NCBI RefSeq assembly: GCF_026262505.1
Contig: NC_067207.1
Span: 14,848,082 to 14,912,081, forward strand
From: Trichomonas vaginalis G3
Lineage: Eukaryota > Parabasalia > Trichomonadida > Trichomonadidae
DNA length: 64,000 nucleotides
Direction: 5' to 3'
Both the position numbers and the translations under genes were made by a program. The notes under the pieces are model-generated. The model saw only the letters and a list, made by a program, of their open reading frames with translations, had not been told where the DNA came from and did not search any database. Below are positions 46,001-55,615 of this stretch, one piece after another; the first letter of the stretch is position 1; each line of letters opens with the position of its first letter.

Positions 46001-48633
46001 TTTCTTATATCTACAGATTGAATCAGATGATAAGATTCGAATGCTCTCTTTCTCAGCCGAAAAGTAAAGTTCTGATTGATTTAACAACATGCCAATTCCA
46101 AATGGAAACAACAATGCCGCAAAGAATTTATAATGAATTGTCAAGAATTCCAGGATATAATGAATTCGATGTTTCTTCACGTTTCTTGTGTGACAAAGTC
46201 AGACAAATGGAGATGAGACAAGAATTAGCCATTTATTCAGCGTTCGAACAAAGTTTCCTTACAATGGAATCGAATGATGCAAATTTGAGATCGTATTTAG
46301 TAACTTTGTTAAATCAGATGAGTGATTTTCCTGATGTTGATGGAATGGTTTCTTTGAGATATTCTCCAAGTTGGTGCGCGAGATTCTTCTGTGATGCTGA
46401 TGAATCATCGAGACAAGAATTGTTGAGAAGAATTAACTTGGTTGATCAAAGAGTTGATGGAGATTTGGCTGCAAGAGATATCAGATCAACAATAGAAAGT
46501 TACCAAGCAGTTATTGAGTCAATAACATTCATGGGAAGTTTGTTGGCCCATTACAGATTGAAATTTGCTTTCTTCTGCTTGTATTCTGGTATAATGGAGT
46601 TCACTGATCCTCTGAGTCAAATGACTCCTCAAATTTATAGTCATGGAAATGATATTTGGGACGAAAGAATTGTTAGTCAAGCTCATCATATTTTAGCTCC
46701 TCATGAAGATGAAATACAACTTCTCAAGAAGAAACCACTTCCTGAAATCAGAATCATTGGTGCACAAATAGAAGCATTGAGAAATGAATGCGACAAAGCA
46801 ATTCTTACAAAACAATTCATAATTGTTAAACAAGAAATCGAAAGATTACCAACAATTTTGTCTCCTGATAGAAACCAGGGAAGACTTGATCCAGAGATGA
46901 TGAAATTTTCTCTTTCATCGAATGATATCAACAATTTCTTTGATGGTGATGCCAAAAACGCAAGAGCAAGATTAGTTCACAAACTCAGCAATGTTTTGAA
47001 GAACGCAAGAGTTGGAGAAATCCAAAATGGAGAACAAACAATTAATTTCGATATTGTTGAAAGAAAGATGCATCATTTAACACCTTTCTTGTACGAATAT
47101 GAAAAAGAAAGTTTAGAACAACAATCTTCTTTGTGGCATGGAATTTTCGGATTCATGTTAGATCTTTATAATGAAGATAATAACACATTGAAATTAATTG
47201 ACATCTTTGAGAAAATTGTTTTAGGAAGATACGATTATGAGTTGGCAACAAGTTTGTGTTCAATGTTAGGCAGTGATTTCTTAAAGATCAATAATCTTGA
47301 AGACAAAATCAGATCGAGAAAGAAGGCAATTATTTATGAAGACATTGATTCAACTGAAGAAATCAAAGCTGAATTCGATACTTTATTGTATGATCTGAGG
47401 AGACAAAAAGATAGAACTAAGAAATCTTTTGCAAAATGCAGAGAAGAACTATATGGATTAGTTCAAAGCAGACTCAAAGCTGCAGGAGAAGTCCAGTTCT
47501 CTGTAGAAAGATTCAAGAAGATGACAATGCAAGGATTCAAACAAGATACATCGAGTGAATTCAACAGTGATGAAGAAAAGAATGATGAAAGAAGTATGGC
47601 AGTTAAAAAGGACATAGAAGCATTGAGAAAGAAGATTACTGTTATGAGAATAGTCAGATGTATGTCTAATATTGCTACAAGGAGATTCTTCATTAAAAGA
47701 ATTGCTTCATCAACTTCCGACATGAAATTTGAAAGCGCAAAAATGTGGGAAGGAAAAAGAGATTTTGAAGTTTATGAAGAATCAACTTTGGCATCATTAA
47801 AGAGATATTACAGAGCATTATCTGATAACTCGATAGAAGCAGCAAGAATGCGTGTAATGATTGACAGTGAGAAGCAGAATACAATTCAATTAGTTCATTG
47901 GAAAGCATTAAACGCAAAGAAAGAAGATGAATTGAACAGAAAACTGAAACAGTTTGATGGTGTTGGAGATGTTGATGTTTCTGCTTTATTACATAAACTT
48001 GAAGCAGCACAAGCAACACTCAACAAACTCAAAGAAGACTCAAATAAATTAGATGCACAAGCAGAAATTGACATAAGAAGACCAATGACAGCAATTGAAA
48101 GAACAAGAAAGAAAATTGTTGTTTCAAAGATAGAAAGAACAAGAATTATCTCTGAAAGAGTTCCTGCAACATTATCAAGAGCTGCATCAACATTAAATGC
48201 TACAGCTTTAACTAGTAGTCATACTTTAACTTCTGATGGATTGTTACAAACATTACAAAGTGAAAATGAAATGTTATCTGTCAGAAATGAATATTTAAGA
48301 AGACAAATTGCTGATTGCGAAGCAGCAAAGAATTCAATGCCTCCTGAATCATTGGCAACAATGGAAACTGTTGTTGTTCCAAAGAAACCAAAGCCAGAAC
48401 CAAGAGGTGTAAACAGCGGAAGACCAAAGAAAGAGACAGGAATCACAAGACCTTTCTCAGCTGCTGTTTCATCAAGATCAAATCTTACAAATACTACGGC
48501 TCCAAGCTCAACTCCACCACTTTCGCTTGGTCCATCAAGGCCACATACAGCACAAGGCACAAAGACAGCTAAACCTTTGAATGATACTACTCCAAGAAGA
48601 GAAAAGAAGAAAGTTACAATTAGATTTAAATAA
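43018..48633 (+). CDS. Large helical protein, candidate cytoskeletal/flagellar component
   Basis: A 1,871-residue uninterrupted frame. It is mostly helical without membrane segments. Coiled-coil stretches occur near the start (EEKSEANLELLLKELEDGIK) and in the last 400 residues (ALLHKLEAAQATLNKLKEDS, LLQTLQSENEMLSVRNEYL). The basic, Ser/Pro-rich tail holds several RPxTA/RPxSA-type motifs (RPMTAIERTRKK, RPFSAAVSS, RPHTAQG), a pattern often seen in ciliary and axonemal proteins, and ends REKKKVTIRFK. Its size and style recall CCDC162/DUF4549 proteins, but I cannot confirm the family. A flagellar or microtubule-associated role is an inference from the tail motifs. The ATG at 43018 has TCAG 16 bases upstream. 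Confidence 0.7.
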   Translation: MSVLEEKSEANLELLLKELEDGIKNIITPFNDSEIALCSGKIRELKLKKRSLFIDSFEKQKPLQIKPFYVDECLDKVSKNDFENLTTNQKIADYFSYEMNRAKKIRDRLTRNCSTSEVFSQVEPEFVTLFQSLSAHITTCQNIINGLTQSTIPTYSDDDLIMLLKGKFVRHLKKLFLHVLKLEAKQLIVSRRYQIMNDSFNRIEADLTRNNTLTQPEVPVMIAETADLDKKLISLATRFGVTEPMDSPDAQRYLYICDKYFTAIWSKLENISYTPTKTTYKINAVKKTSEHITEESYLAEIPIEQTVNIIWEKLASDNFPKLLAMIKSDAGNYNTLVNGEYNKTRTVLTRREPLQLEKVNVYFRFRTARAKWLFLMIQSQLNMFEAMLSNICGSNYTWRESKEILHLIDVLDENGNLVMLSSAQERFEDVKTTILKTVGYYTNIYEEKLIANNRTDVMVDREQMIINMLEDEAIYLNAKRKLLQCLYECAVHHKTEDTIRIFAHAVADRAYLNVPLNKSYKIGYNLAIQLINKQADVISSIIKVQVLHERHISAILPNDVPLFDRLCISPAQSKLFIESVPISPHETFRLSDIPNLIELLSNEALSFCEQTDIKKLRYTRYVELSLWNSFSDRFSEICQYLPFSLTTYPFKCELSSGPYSLISSPIINTLSGAMKFMENVPKSRRTRFLLNLIVAVDVCWELQDILIKCDALQDVYISQSSRCGFNDPKVYMNPFTAQMTHEVIDIGDIINTEKVLDFGMTDYDRVDFNFSKSYMLMDDIISGHFKQMKEINQFQKLHYFIMDVAVRYNFFLLDNDIIVDHFSLAMDESSDFFLTQAGVNGDTIQSSFIRSFMAPTILLDAQYIVDNYKKAQENRDWYFVNIRAIKKEARLILNAQAKQQSINYETYISQLLDVFSGPAYRMEVAFVCRIFRQFLLLNAFSDAFIIEPTSKQLVTESGNTQNSYIIPIWGTIFIYCRSAPIARQGSIFKAVLSHVSYIYRLNQMIRFECSLSQPKSKVLIDLTTCQFQMETTMPQRIYNELSRIPGYNEFDVSSRFLCDKVRQMEMRQELAIYSAFEQSFLTMESNDANLRSYLVTLLNQMSDFPDVDGMVSLRYSPSWCARFFCDADESSRQELLRRINLVDQRVDGDLAARDIRSTIESYQAVIESITFMGSLLAHYRLKFAFFCLYSGIMEFTDPLSQMTPQIYSHGNDIWDERIVSQAHHILAPHEDEIQLLKKKPLPEIRIIGAQIEALRNECDKAILTKQFIIVKQEIERLPTILSPDRNQGRLDPEMMKFSLSSNDINNFFDGDAKNARARLVHKLSNVLKNARVGEIQNGEQTINFDIVERKMHHLTPFLYEYEKESLEQQSSLWHGIFGFMLDLYNEDNNTLKLIDIFEKIVLGRYDYELATSLCSMLGSDFLKINNLEDKIRSRKKAIIYEDIDSTEEIKAEFDTLLYDLRRQKDRTKKSFAKCREELYGLVQSRLKAAGEVQFSVERFKKMTMQGFKQDTSSEFNSDEEKNDERSMAVKKDIEALRKKITVMRIVRCMSNIATRRFFIKRIASSTSDMKFESAKMWEGKRDFEVYEESTLASLKRYYRALSDNSIEAARMRVMIDSEKQNTIQLVHWKALNAKKEDELNRKLKQFDGVGDVDVSALLHKLEAAQATLNKLKEDSNKLDAQAEIDIRRPMTAIERTRKKIVVSKIERTRIISERVPATLSRAASTLNATALTSSHTLTSDGLLQTLQSENEMLSVRNEYLRRQIADCEAAKNSMPPESLATMETVVVPKKPKPEPRGVNSGRPKKETGITRPFSAAVSSRSNLTNTTAPSSTPPLSLGPSRPHTAQGTKTAKPLNDTTPRREKKKVTIRFK

Positions 48634-48904
48634 ATGTTTTGTTATTTAGTTATTGTTATACGAAAATAATGCTATATTTTCCATAACTAGAATAATTTCT
48701 ATTCCTTACTAACATAAATGTCTAATTTGTTATGAGCCGAAAATCAAATAATGGATATTCTTACTCTCATTTGATAGTTCGGTTCCACTTACCGTACACA
48801 TCCTATTTGTTATGATATAAAATATTTAGCAAGCAATACAATCCGAAATTTTCATTATTTTATAGATTTTCTTCTGAATTTGCTTTTCTAGAACACAATA
48901 ATCG

Positions 48905-51900
48905 ATGGAACTTTCACTAGACGTATTTTTAGAACTGTACTCTAACTTGAGGTCTGGCAAAAATGTCCAAGAAGTGTCTAATTTGCTTGAGCAATGTTAT
49001 TTAAATTCAGAATCTATCCAAATCAATTTACAGATCGCAGAACAAACAGATGATATCGTTCTAATGCAGTATGCTCTTTATGGTGTCTGCGTTTGTATTC
49101 GAAAGTTACAGAAGAAAATCGATGATTCGATCATATTACAAGCAAGAGCAAAGATTTTAGAATTCCTAACAACGGCAACAGAACCAACAGTAATTAACTC
49201 GATAATTGCTGTTATCGCTGAGTTGATAACTTATTGGCAAGAATGGCACGAATTCACTGCATTGATATTCGACCAAAACACGCCTATAGAAACTGTTTTA
49301 AAGTTACTGTCACAACTTATTAATAGCATCAAGAGTACTAAAGTCATTCAAAATCTCGAATTTTTTCAAAATTTAATTCAGAGAGGTTTAGAAACATCAG
49401 AGTTTGAGTCGATTTCATACGCCATACAGCTTTTATTTAACCTTGCCATACCAATCAAGAACTATTCTAATACAGATGAAGCTTTAATTGAGTCATTTAA
49501 TAATTTTGGTGAACCACTACTAGCAGTTCTCAAACAAATCATTCCGCAAGGTAACCTAGAAGACTTTATGAAGGTTTCCACACCTATAATCAGTGGATTA
49601 GAGAAAGGTGTTTCACTTTTACCTTTTGAAGAGACAATTGACTTCTTCATTACATTACTACAGACGCAGAGTTTCGAAATCGAGTATTCTCTGCATCTAA
49701 ACAATTTCATTTCTTCGATGATCTGTTATTCCGACGATGTATACTTTGGAGAGACAGAAGAAGAGAACAATGAGAAGCTGTCTGTCATATTCCAGTTAGA
49801 AATCGCACTTTCGATGAACTTTTTCGAATCAGATGATATGGATCCGACAATGAACTGGCTTTACGACTTCGATCAGATGTATAACCAAATATACGGACGT
49901 TTAAAACCTTCCGACGTCATAGAATTGACTCAACAAGGAATTAATGTTTTAGATGCTCTGGAAACGCCTCAATCGAGAGCTGCTTTGTTGCTTATGATAG
50001 AGAATGCAATGTCCGCTGAACCTTGGGAGTTTAATTTGAAGAGAAACGACATTTTCGAATTATTAATGGAATCTTTCAGATCCGAGGACTATATAGTAGT
50101 TAGAATGGCCATGAGGTTCATAGATGTACATGCTTCATTGTTTTCTCAGAAAATTAATGACAATTCTACAGATTTTATTAATTTTGCCGTAAATTTGATT
50201 CATGGAGAGGATCCTTCATCAGCATCGAACATGTTGAACTCTGTTATTGGTGTTTTGGTCGATTCCGACCCTGTTTTTGAAATAATTTTCCAAACTTCTT
50301 TTCAATTGTTGCAATCAAACAATCCTGGGCTCCAAATCAATGCGGCAAAGTCATTGTCGGACGCAATACACCGCTCCAAGTCCAAAATTGAAAGTCTTTT
50401 CAACGAAATTATCACCCCAACTTTAGAATTAATTGGACAAGTGTTTTCTGAGCAAGATTCCATGACAAGTATTATTTCCCCTCTATTTGGAGTCATTTCG
50501 TCCCTTGCTTTTCGTTGTCCCGACCAAATTGTTTCTTATTTCGAAGATATTTACAATATTTTGCTAACAGCCATCTCCTCTGACGATAAATATACATGTA
50601 TTGATGCCCTGAACTGCTTCACGAGCTTAGTTTCTAGTATTCCTGAAGCATTTGGTGATAAATTCAGCCAAATTCTAGATTTGGTCCGACCACTCTTTGA
50701 ACCTCACTGGAATATTGAAATGGCTCAACTGAACAGGATGAAAAACAGCAAAGGCCTCGAGGAACTGAGTTTGAAATTTGATGCGGCGATTTGCGGATTG
50801 AAACTCATGATTTCCATCTCTAAGGTATCAGAAGATGTTGGATTAATCCACGAATCACTTGTTTTCATATTAACTATACTCGGAGTCCCAGATATTAACG
50901 GAATCATTTCAGGTTTCGATTCTTTGTGTCGGATTAGCGAAATAATATCTGTTATTGAAGTTCCATCCGAAATATTTGAGCTATTTTTCAGAATGATTCA
51001 ACAAATTTTTAATTTATTAAATTCTCTGAAAGATAGGAACATAATAACCTCTGCATTGCATGTAATATCTCAGATTGTGTCTCTTTTCGGTCCTACTGTC
51101 CTCGGAGACTATTATCAGATGTTACCTCCGATTATGTTGCAGCAAATCTACGAAACGTTCAACTCCAACAACGGATATTATGTTTACATCGATGCTATAT
51201 TCGATAAAAACGTTTATTCCGTTTTAATGATAGATTTGCTTATGAAATTGGACTATTCCATCATTTCCAACGCTCTTCTACCTATTTTCGATCATCTATT
51301 GGTTGAACAGAACCCAGATGTCACATCTTTTGCCATAGATGTCTGTTCTTCAGTGATTGTTGCAAATCAAGAGTGTTTTCCATCAGAATTCCAACAGAAA
51401 TTCATGGATTTGCTACTAAAATACATCGCTGAAGGTACTGCAACACTCGCAAAGTCTTCAACAAACTTTTTCTGCCAAATTTTGAAAACAAATTCTTCTT
51501 TTGTTGAACAAATAGCGGAAAATGTTTATTCGTTATTGATACAAAGACTTCAACAGCAGAATTGTGATGATATAATGACAAATGCAGTACAATTAGAAGA
51601 ATTTTTGTCAAATTGCATTTTGTTGTTTTCTTCTGCCTTCAATTTCAACTTTTATGATCATGTAGAGATAGTTCTTAGATCTCTTCCTTATCAGAATGAA
51701 GTTGAACTGAATAATTCCGCATTTTCTTTCATTTGTTCAGTTTCTTCTTCATTAGATATCAATTTCGTACCTTATTTTGTGCGTCCTTTAATATCCTTAT
51801 TCGCACGGACTGTAAATCAGCTGAAAAATCTCGAAATTGAAGATCAAATTTTGAGATCTTGCTTAGAAACACTGAATTCCCTACTTCAGAACTTCCCTGA

Positions 51901-52000
51901 CAGAGATTCTTGCATTTCTCAGACACTTAACGGAAACCAGGAGTCAATTGACCTCTTTAGAAACACGATTTCGGAAGTTGAGGCCTCTCTTCAATCATAA
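48905..52000 (+). CDS. Importin-beta-like nuclear transport receptor (HEAT repeats)
   Basis: A 1,031-residue all-helical protein made of HEAT-type repeats. The first 110 residues (LEQCYLNSESIQINLQIAEQ, LMQYALYGVCVCIRKLQKKI) have the layout of the importin-beta N-terminal domain. Acidic loops (ETEEENNE, ESDDMD) are typical of cargo- or Ran-binding receptors. Length matches importin-4/importin-5/exportin families of about 1,000-1,100 residues. It would shuttle cargo through nuclear pores under Ran control. Which karyopherin it is cannot be told by eye. Confidence 0.75.
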   Translation: MELSLDVFLELYSNLRSGKNVQEVSNLLEQCYLNSESIQINLQIAEQTDDIVLMQYALYGVCVCIRKLQKKIDDSIILQARAKILEFLTTATEPTVINSIIAVIAELITYWQEWHEFTALIFDQNTPIETVLKLLSQLINSIKSTKVIQNLEFFQNLIQRGLETSEFESISYAIQLLFNLAIPIKNYSNTDEALIESFNNFGEPLLAVLKQIIPQGNLEDFMKVSTPIISGLEKGVSLLPFEETIDFFITLLQTQSFEIEYSLHLNNFISSMICYSDDVYFGETEEENNEKLSVIFQLEIALSMNFFESDDMDPTMNWLYDFDQMYNQIYGRLKPSDVIELTQQGINVLDALETPQSRAALLLMIENAMSAEPWEFNLKRNDIFELLMESFRSEDYIVVRMAMRFIDVHASLFSQKINDNSTDFINFAVNLIHGEDPSSASNMLNSVIGVLVDSDPVFEIIFQTSFQLLQSNNPGLQINAAKSLSDAIHRSKSKIESLFNEIITPTLELIGQVFSEQDSMTSIISPLFGVISSLAFRCPDQIVSYFEDIYNILLTAISSDDKYTCIDALNCFTSLVSSIPEAFGDKFSQILDLVRPLFEPHWNIEMAQLNRMKNSKGLEELSLKFDAAICGLKLMISISKVSEDVGLIHESLVFILTILGVPDINGIISGFDSLCRISEIISVIEVPSEIFELFFRMIQQIFNLLNSLKDRNIITSALHVISQIVSLFGPTVLGDYYQMLPPIMLQQIYETFNSNNGYYVYIDAIFDKNVYSVLMIDLLMKLDYSIISNALLPIFDHLLVEQNPDVTSFAIDVCSSVIVANQECFPSEFQQKFMDLLLKYIAEGTATLAKSSTNFFCQILKTNSSFVEQIAENVYSLLIQRLQQQNCDDIMTNAVQLEEFLSNCILLFSSAFNFNFYDHVEIVLRSLPYQNEVELNNSAFSFICSVSSSLDINFVPYFVRPLISLFARTVNQLKNLEIEDQILRSCLETLNSLLQNFPDRDSCISQTLNGNQESIDLFRNTISEVEASLQS

Positions 52001-52381
52001 TAGCTTTGTTTTTAAATGTTTTGTTATGTATTCTTTTTATATATATTTTATTTAATATTTCATATCTCAAAATATTATTCAGATTCATTATGGGGAAATT
52101 AATTTAAAGTTATCAAAGAGTAAAGACTTATTCATTCACATAATTCAGATTCAATGTCTCTATTAAAAAGATAAAATCTTAATGGATTTTCTTATAAGAT
52201 AAACTCTATGATATAAAGTCGTCTAGACTTGATTCAATCCATTTAAATTCATTGCTGGATTCGAAATCCGAAATAAATGAAGAAATAGGAACTATTCATT
52301 CAAAACATTTTGATTGAAAAAATTCTCAACTATATTTGGTACACAAACTTGTGATTTGATTTCGGCAGTTAATAGTGATTT
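52001..52381. other. Intergenic stretch between convergent genes
   Basis: AT-rich 3' flanks of the importin-like and beta-helix-like genes; no feature seen. Confidence 0.5.
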
Positions 52382-53395
52382 TTATTGAGTAGTTAGAAAT
52401 GCAATGAGATAAAGGTTGTTATTGCTTTTGCATCTGCAGAATTTGTTTTGTAAAATAGTTTTGTATTTGATCTTAACGAGAATGCAAAGAGAGATTATGT
52501 TATTATTATTTAATTCAATATCTCCATTCCCTGATGTGATCATTTCTATTTTCTGGTTATCAAGAAAGCACTTATCAGCAATGATATCTGAACTTGATTC
52601 AGTTGAATATAATAAAATTTTCCCTGAATTATCTTTCATGACTGAATTAGAAATATAAATTTGCGAATTTGCACTGGCAAGATTAATAATTCCCGGTTGA
52701 GATGCGGTTGAAGATGAAGAACTATTTAAATAATTACTGCAATGAATATAATGTTGGGAATACCAATGCCAATAGCACATTAAATCTGCTTTATTTGAAA
52801 TAAATTGACAAAATTTTGTGCTTGATGTTCCTGATGCATCATTATAAATAAGATATCCAACTGCATATCTTGTTTTGCAGTTACTTTCATTGATTGAAAC
52901 AAATGAAACATTTCCGTTCTTGTGCCAAAGTACAGAGCCTGATGTTTCACTTGAATAACCTGAAATTGATGATTCTTCAATCAGATTTAGATCATAACTA
53001 TTCTGTCTAGCTAGAACTGATGTATGAATTCCATTATGTGTCAATCTTGTAGTGCAGTCTTTTCCTGTAACTCGATATTGGAAAAATGATCCATTTCGAA
53101 AAACAGTGCATGGACAGTGATCATCTGCACTGCATTTATTAAATTCTGTTTCACTGATTCCTAAATAGTTCGGACCTACTGATTCAACAGAGATACATTT
53201 CGTCTTTAAGTCTCCAAAATTACAGTCTGTAACAAAATATTTTCCATTTGGATCTGATTTCAGAAATTGCTTAGATCCATCAGTATTTATGACTGTTGGT
53301 GGATCATTGAAGTATCGATTCCAATCATCTCTCGATTTATGAAAAAACAAAGTAAAATATCGAAGTCTATTTGTGCAATATGGTAAAGCATTCAT
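52382..53395 (-). CDS. Beta-helix-like trichomonad surface-type protein
   Basis: 337 residues, Cys-, Ser- and Asn-rich (KYFVTDCNFGDLKTKCISVE, FVSINESNCKTRYAVGYLIY, IYISNSVMKDNSGKILLYST, IIADKCFLDNQKIEM). The repeated short beta-strand/turn pattern resembles parallel beta-helix proteins and the tandem pair at 25-28 kb. No signal peptide or membrane segment is clear. TCACTT at 53410-53415 (minus strand) about 18 bases before the ATG matches the trichomonad initiator TCAYTW. Function is unknown. Confidence 0.65.
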   Translation of the reverse strand: MNALPYCTNRLRYFTLFFHKSRDDWNRYFNDPPTVINTDGSKQFLKSDPNGKYFVTDCNFGDLKTKCISVESVGPNYLGISETEFNKCSADDHCPCTVFRNGSFFQYRVTGKDCTTRLTHNGIHTSVLARQNSYDLNLIEESSISGYSSETSGSVLWHKNGNVSFVSINESNCKTRYAVGYLIYNDASGTSSTKFCQFISNKADLMCYWHWYSQHYIHCSNYLNSSSSSTASQPGIINLASANSQIYISNSVMKDNSGKILLYSTESSSDIIADKCFLDNQKIEMITSGNGDIELNNNNIISLCILVKIKYKTILQNKFCRCKSNNNLYLIAFLTTQ

Positions 53396-53727
53396 GTGTT
53401 ATATAATTAAAGTGATTTATTGTAGAAGATTTTATAATAATAGGGAAAATTCCTTTAAATTGATGGTTCAGAAAGATTTTGTTGAGGATTAGCATGTTTA
53501 GTTGAATTGTATGTGAGAGTTAAATGATTCTATTTGTTTTTCATCTCGATAATTCTTCGCTGAATTTTTAAATCTTTGAATTTTGATAATATTGAGCATT
53601 GTTAGAAATTTGGTAATGAATAAAAGATTCAATAAATGAATCAGCTATTGTTTATTCGATTAAATTCTGGGAATTGAAAGAAATTAAAGTTCAAATCAAA
53701 CATGAATTTTAAAAAAAAAATTCGAAA
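53396..53727. promoter_or_regulatory. Divergent upstream region
   Basis: 332 bp between two divergent genes. It contains an initiator-like TCACTT (53410-53415, minus strand) for the beta-helix gene; nothing comparable is clear on the ankyrin side. Confidence 0.45.
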
Positions 53728-54951
53728 ATGTTTATGCGTGATGTTTCCAATGCAATTTACAGATTTATTGTTGATGACGACGCAGAATCATTAGCCTCAA
53801 TCCTTTCAAATTATCAAGATCCTAATTTGAAACTGACTAAACCAACAGACTACAAGTATCCAGCTTTAATAACTATTTGGCCTTGGCCAATTCATGTTGC
53901 TGCGTTTTTAGGATCTGAACGTTGTTACAATTCCCTCTTAAATTATGGTGCGGATGAAAACATTAAAATTGCAAAAAAATTGGATGTGCGCCATTATGCT
54001 GCAGCTGGAGGACAATTATCTATTCTGCGCAGATTCTCAGATTTTGATGATTATTCTATGATTTATGCAATTCAGTATGGAAATCTTGATTGTGTAAAAT
54101 TCATTTGGTCGAAAGGTATTGATTTTTCAAGTGATTATGTCTTTGTTCATGAAGCTTGTGAATCTAAATCCCTCGATATTGTTCAATTTATTTATGATCA
54201 ATGCCCAGATTTTAAAAAAATAGCTAGTAGATTATATGATGATCACACTGGTTTAATGCGTGCAGCAAAAAGCGGCTGTGTTGATATTGTCAACTTTCTT
54301 CTCAAGTTAGGTTTAAAAGACAATGTAACTTCAAAATCTGGTCTTACGGCGATTTTTCTAGCAGCTAGATATGGATCTCTTTCATGTGTTAAAGCACTTG
54401 TTGAATCAGGATCTCGCTTCAAGAGCCGTAACAGGAAGTATAACTGTTTCGTTGAAGCAGCAACTCAAGGACATTTGGACATAGTTAAGTACCTTCTCGA
54501 CAAAGGAATTGATATCAATATAACTACAATCGATGGGTATGATGCACTCGCATGTGCAATTGAGAAAAGTAGACTTTCTGTTGTTAAATATTTGTTAATG
54601 AAAGGAGCCAAGAAAACCAGAGATAGTAAGGAATTTGCACAGACAACTCCAGAAATATATGATTACTTCATAAATCACGATGGTGCCATAGATCCTATTT
54701 CAGTATTAGAGAAAATTGTGTTAGATAATCTCAAAAATATTAAGTTAGCAAAGCATTTATTTGAAAATTACATAAAATTGGATGATCTACCACATGATCT
54801 GATCTCAGAAATGTTTAAACGTGATAAAATTATAACTAGAAACTATAGGGTGTCCAAAGGTGCGTTTAGCACAGCGCTCTATATGAGACTATTAAAGGAG
54901 ATATATGCTGATTATAAATATATAATAAAAAATATGAATATATGTATATGA
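53728..54951 (+). CDS. Ankyrin repeat protein
   Basis: 407 residues with ankyrin repeats through most of the length (IHVAAFLGSERCYNSLLNYG, AAKSGCVDIVNFLLKLG, AIFLAARYGSLSCVKALVES, AATQGHLDIVKYLLDKGIDI, ALACAIEKSRLSVVKYLLMK). It lacks the long DUF3447 head of the gene at 3932. Likely an adaptor; partner unknown. The mariner fragment starts directly behind its stop codon, so the last residues may be altered by that insertion. An in-frame second ATG at 53734 is an equally good start. Confidence 0.85.
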   Translation: MFMRDVSNAIYRFIVDDDAESLASILSNYQDPNLKLTKPTDYKYPALITIWPWPIHVAAFLGSERCYNSLLNYGADENIKIAKKLDVRHYAAAGGQLSILRRFSDFDDYSMIYAIQYGNLDCVKFIWSKGIDFSSDYVFVHEACESKSLDIVQFIYDQCPDFKKIASRLYDDHTGLMRAAKSGCVDIVNFLLKLGLKDNVTSKSGLTAIFLAARYGSLSCVKALVESGSRFKSRNRKYNCFVEAATQGHLDIVKYLLDKGIDINITTIDGYDALACAIEKSRLSVVKYLLMKGAKKTRDSKEFAQTTPEIYDYFINHDGAIDPISVLEKIVLDNLKNIKLAKHLFENYIKLDDLPHDLISEMFKRDKIITRNYRVSKGAFSTALYMRLLKEIYADYKYIIKNMNICI

Positions 54952-54954
54952 TGA

Positions 54955-55400
54955 GTATGTTGTATTTTGGCGCCATGCCGGGATATAAAATGAATTTTGA
55001 GACAAGAGGCGGTTTCGCGGGAAATTTTGGCGGGATTTTTTTCATTTTTTTAATGAATCATAAAGAAAACATCCTCGCTCTTGCAAAAAAATGCAAAGAC
55101 TGTAAAAAAATCTACGAGACATTGGTAAAATGCTTCGGTATGGATGCTCCTAGCTATTCCACTGTAACGTATCATGTTAGGATGTATCACTTCATGAACA
55201 AAAAGGCGCCCATCATAAAAATTGACAAAAAATCGCCGGATCAAAGAAAAATCAAAGCAATTCTTCAAGCGCTAGATGAAGACCCAAGAGCATCACTCAG
55301 AAGGATAGAGGAGATGACAAAGATACCACGTACAACAGTCAGTTATTATCTGCACAATTATTTGAACTACAAACTAGCGTATACACGTTGGGTTCCGCAC
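54955..55400 (+). mobile_element. Mariner transposon, 5' part, interrupted by the Polinton
   Basis: The left boundary lies just behind the ankyrin gene stop, in a less AT-rich stretch with TTTTGGCGCC and TTTTGGCGGG. The element carries the transposase start (next entry) and is cut by the left end of the Polinton at about 55400. Its left terminal repeat cannot be proved because the right end is outside the window. Confidence 0.7.
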
Positions 55401-55406
55401 AGTTAG
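55053..55406 (+). CDS. Mariner-type transposase, N-terminal fragment
   Basis: 117 codons from ATG at 55053, chosen over an in-frame upstream ATG because an initiator-like TCATTT (55042-55047) lies just ahead. It contains the two helix-turn-helix units that bind terminal repeats (MNHKENILALAKKCKDCKKI and DEDPRASLRRIEEMTKIPRT, TVSYYLH). It ends at RWVPH, the conserved WVPHxL linker of mariner transposases. The DDD catalytic domain is missing because another element begins here. Confidence 0.8.
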   Translation: MNHKENILALAKKCKDCKKIYETLVKCFGMDAPSYSTVTYHVRMYHFMNKKAPIIKIDKKSPDQRKIKAILQALDEDPRASLRRIEEMTKIPRTTVSYYLHNYLNYKLAYTRWVPHS

Positions 55407-55410
55407 TATG

Positions 55411-55457
55411 GTTATCTTGGGTATGGTGGCACTACGCTCCACCCCACCCAAGATAAC
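55411..55457. repeat. Terminal hairpin of the Polinton
   Basis: GTTATCTTGGGT (55411-55422) is matched exactly in reverse by ACCCAAGATAAC (55446-55457), with a further GGTGG/CCACC pairing inside. It lies within ten bases of the element end. Confidence 0.75.
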
Positions 55458-55615
55458 GGTTTGACACTTTACAAAACCGCTAACGTATATTTTACAACAC
55501 AAACACAAACACTAACTTAACCTTAAACATTTACAAAGCCACCAACCACTTCACCTCACTAACGTTTTCGCTAACGACTTCACTAATGAAAAAATAAACG
55601 TTCCCACTAATGTTC
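55458..55615. repeat. Left terminal region with CACTAACG-type repeats
   Basis: About six copies of CNCTAAYG (CGCTAACG, CACTAACG, CACTAATG) are spread through it. It is probably part of the long terminal inverted repeat typical of Polintons; the partner repeat is outside the window. Confidence 0.5.

Noticed and set aside
47463-48560. Several minus-strand frames opposite the 1,871-residue gene
   Set aside because: They are shadows of the plus-strand coding sequence.
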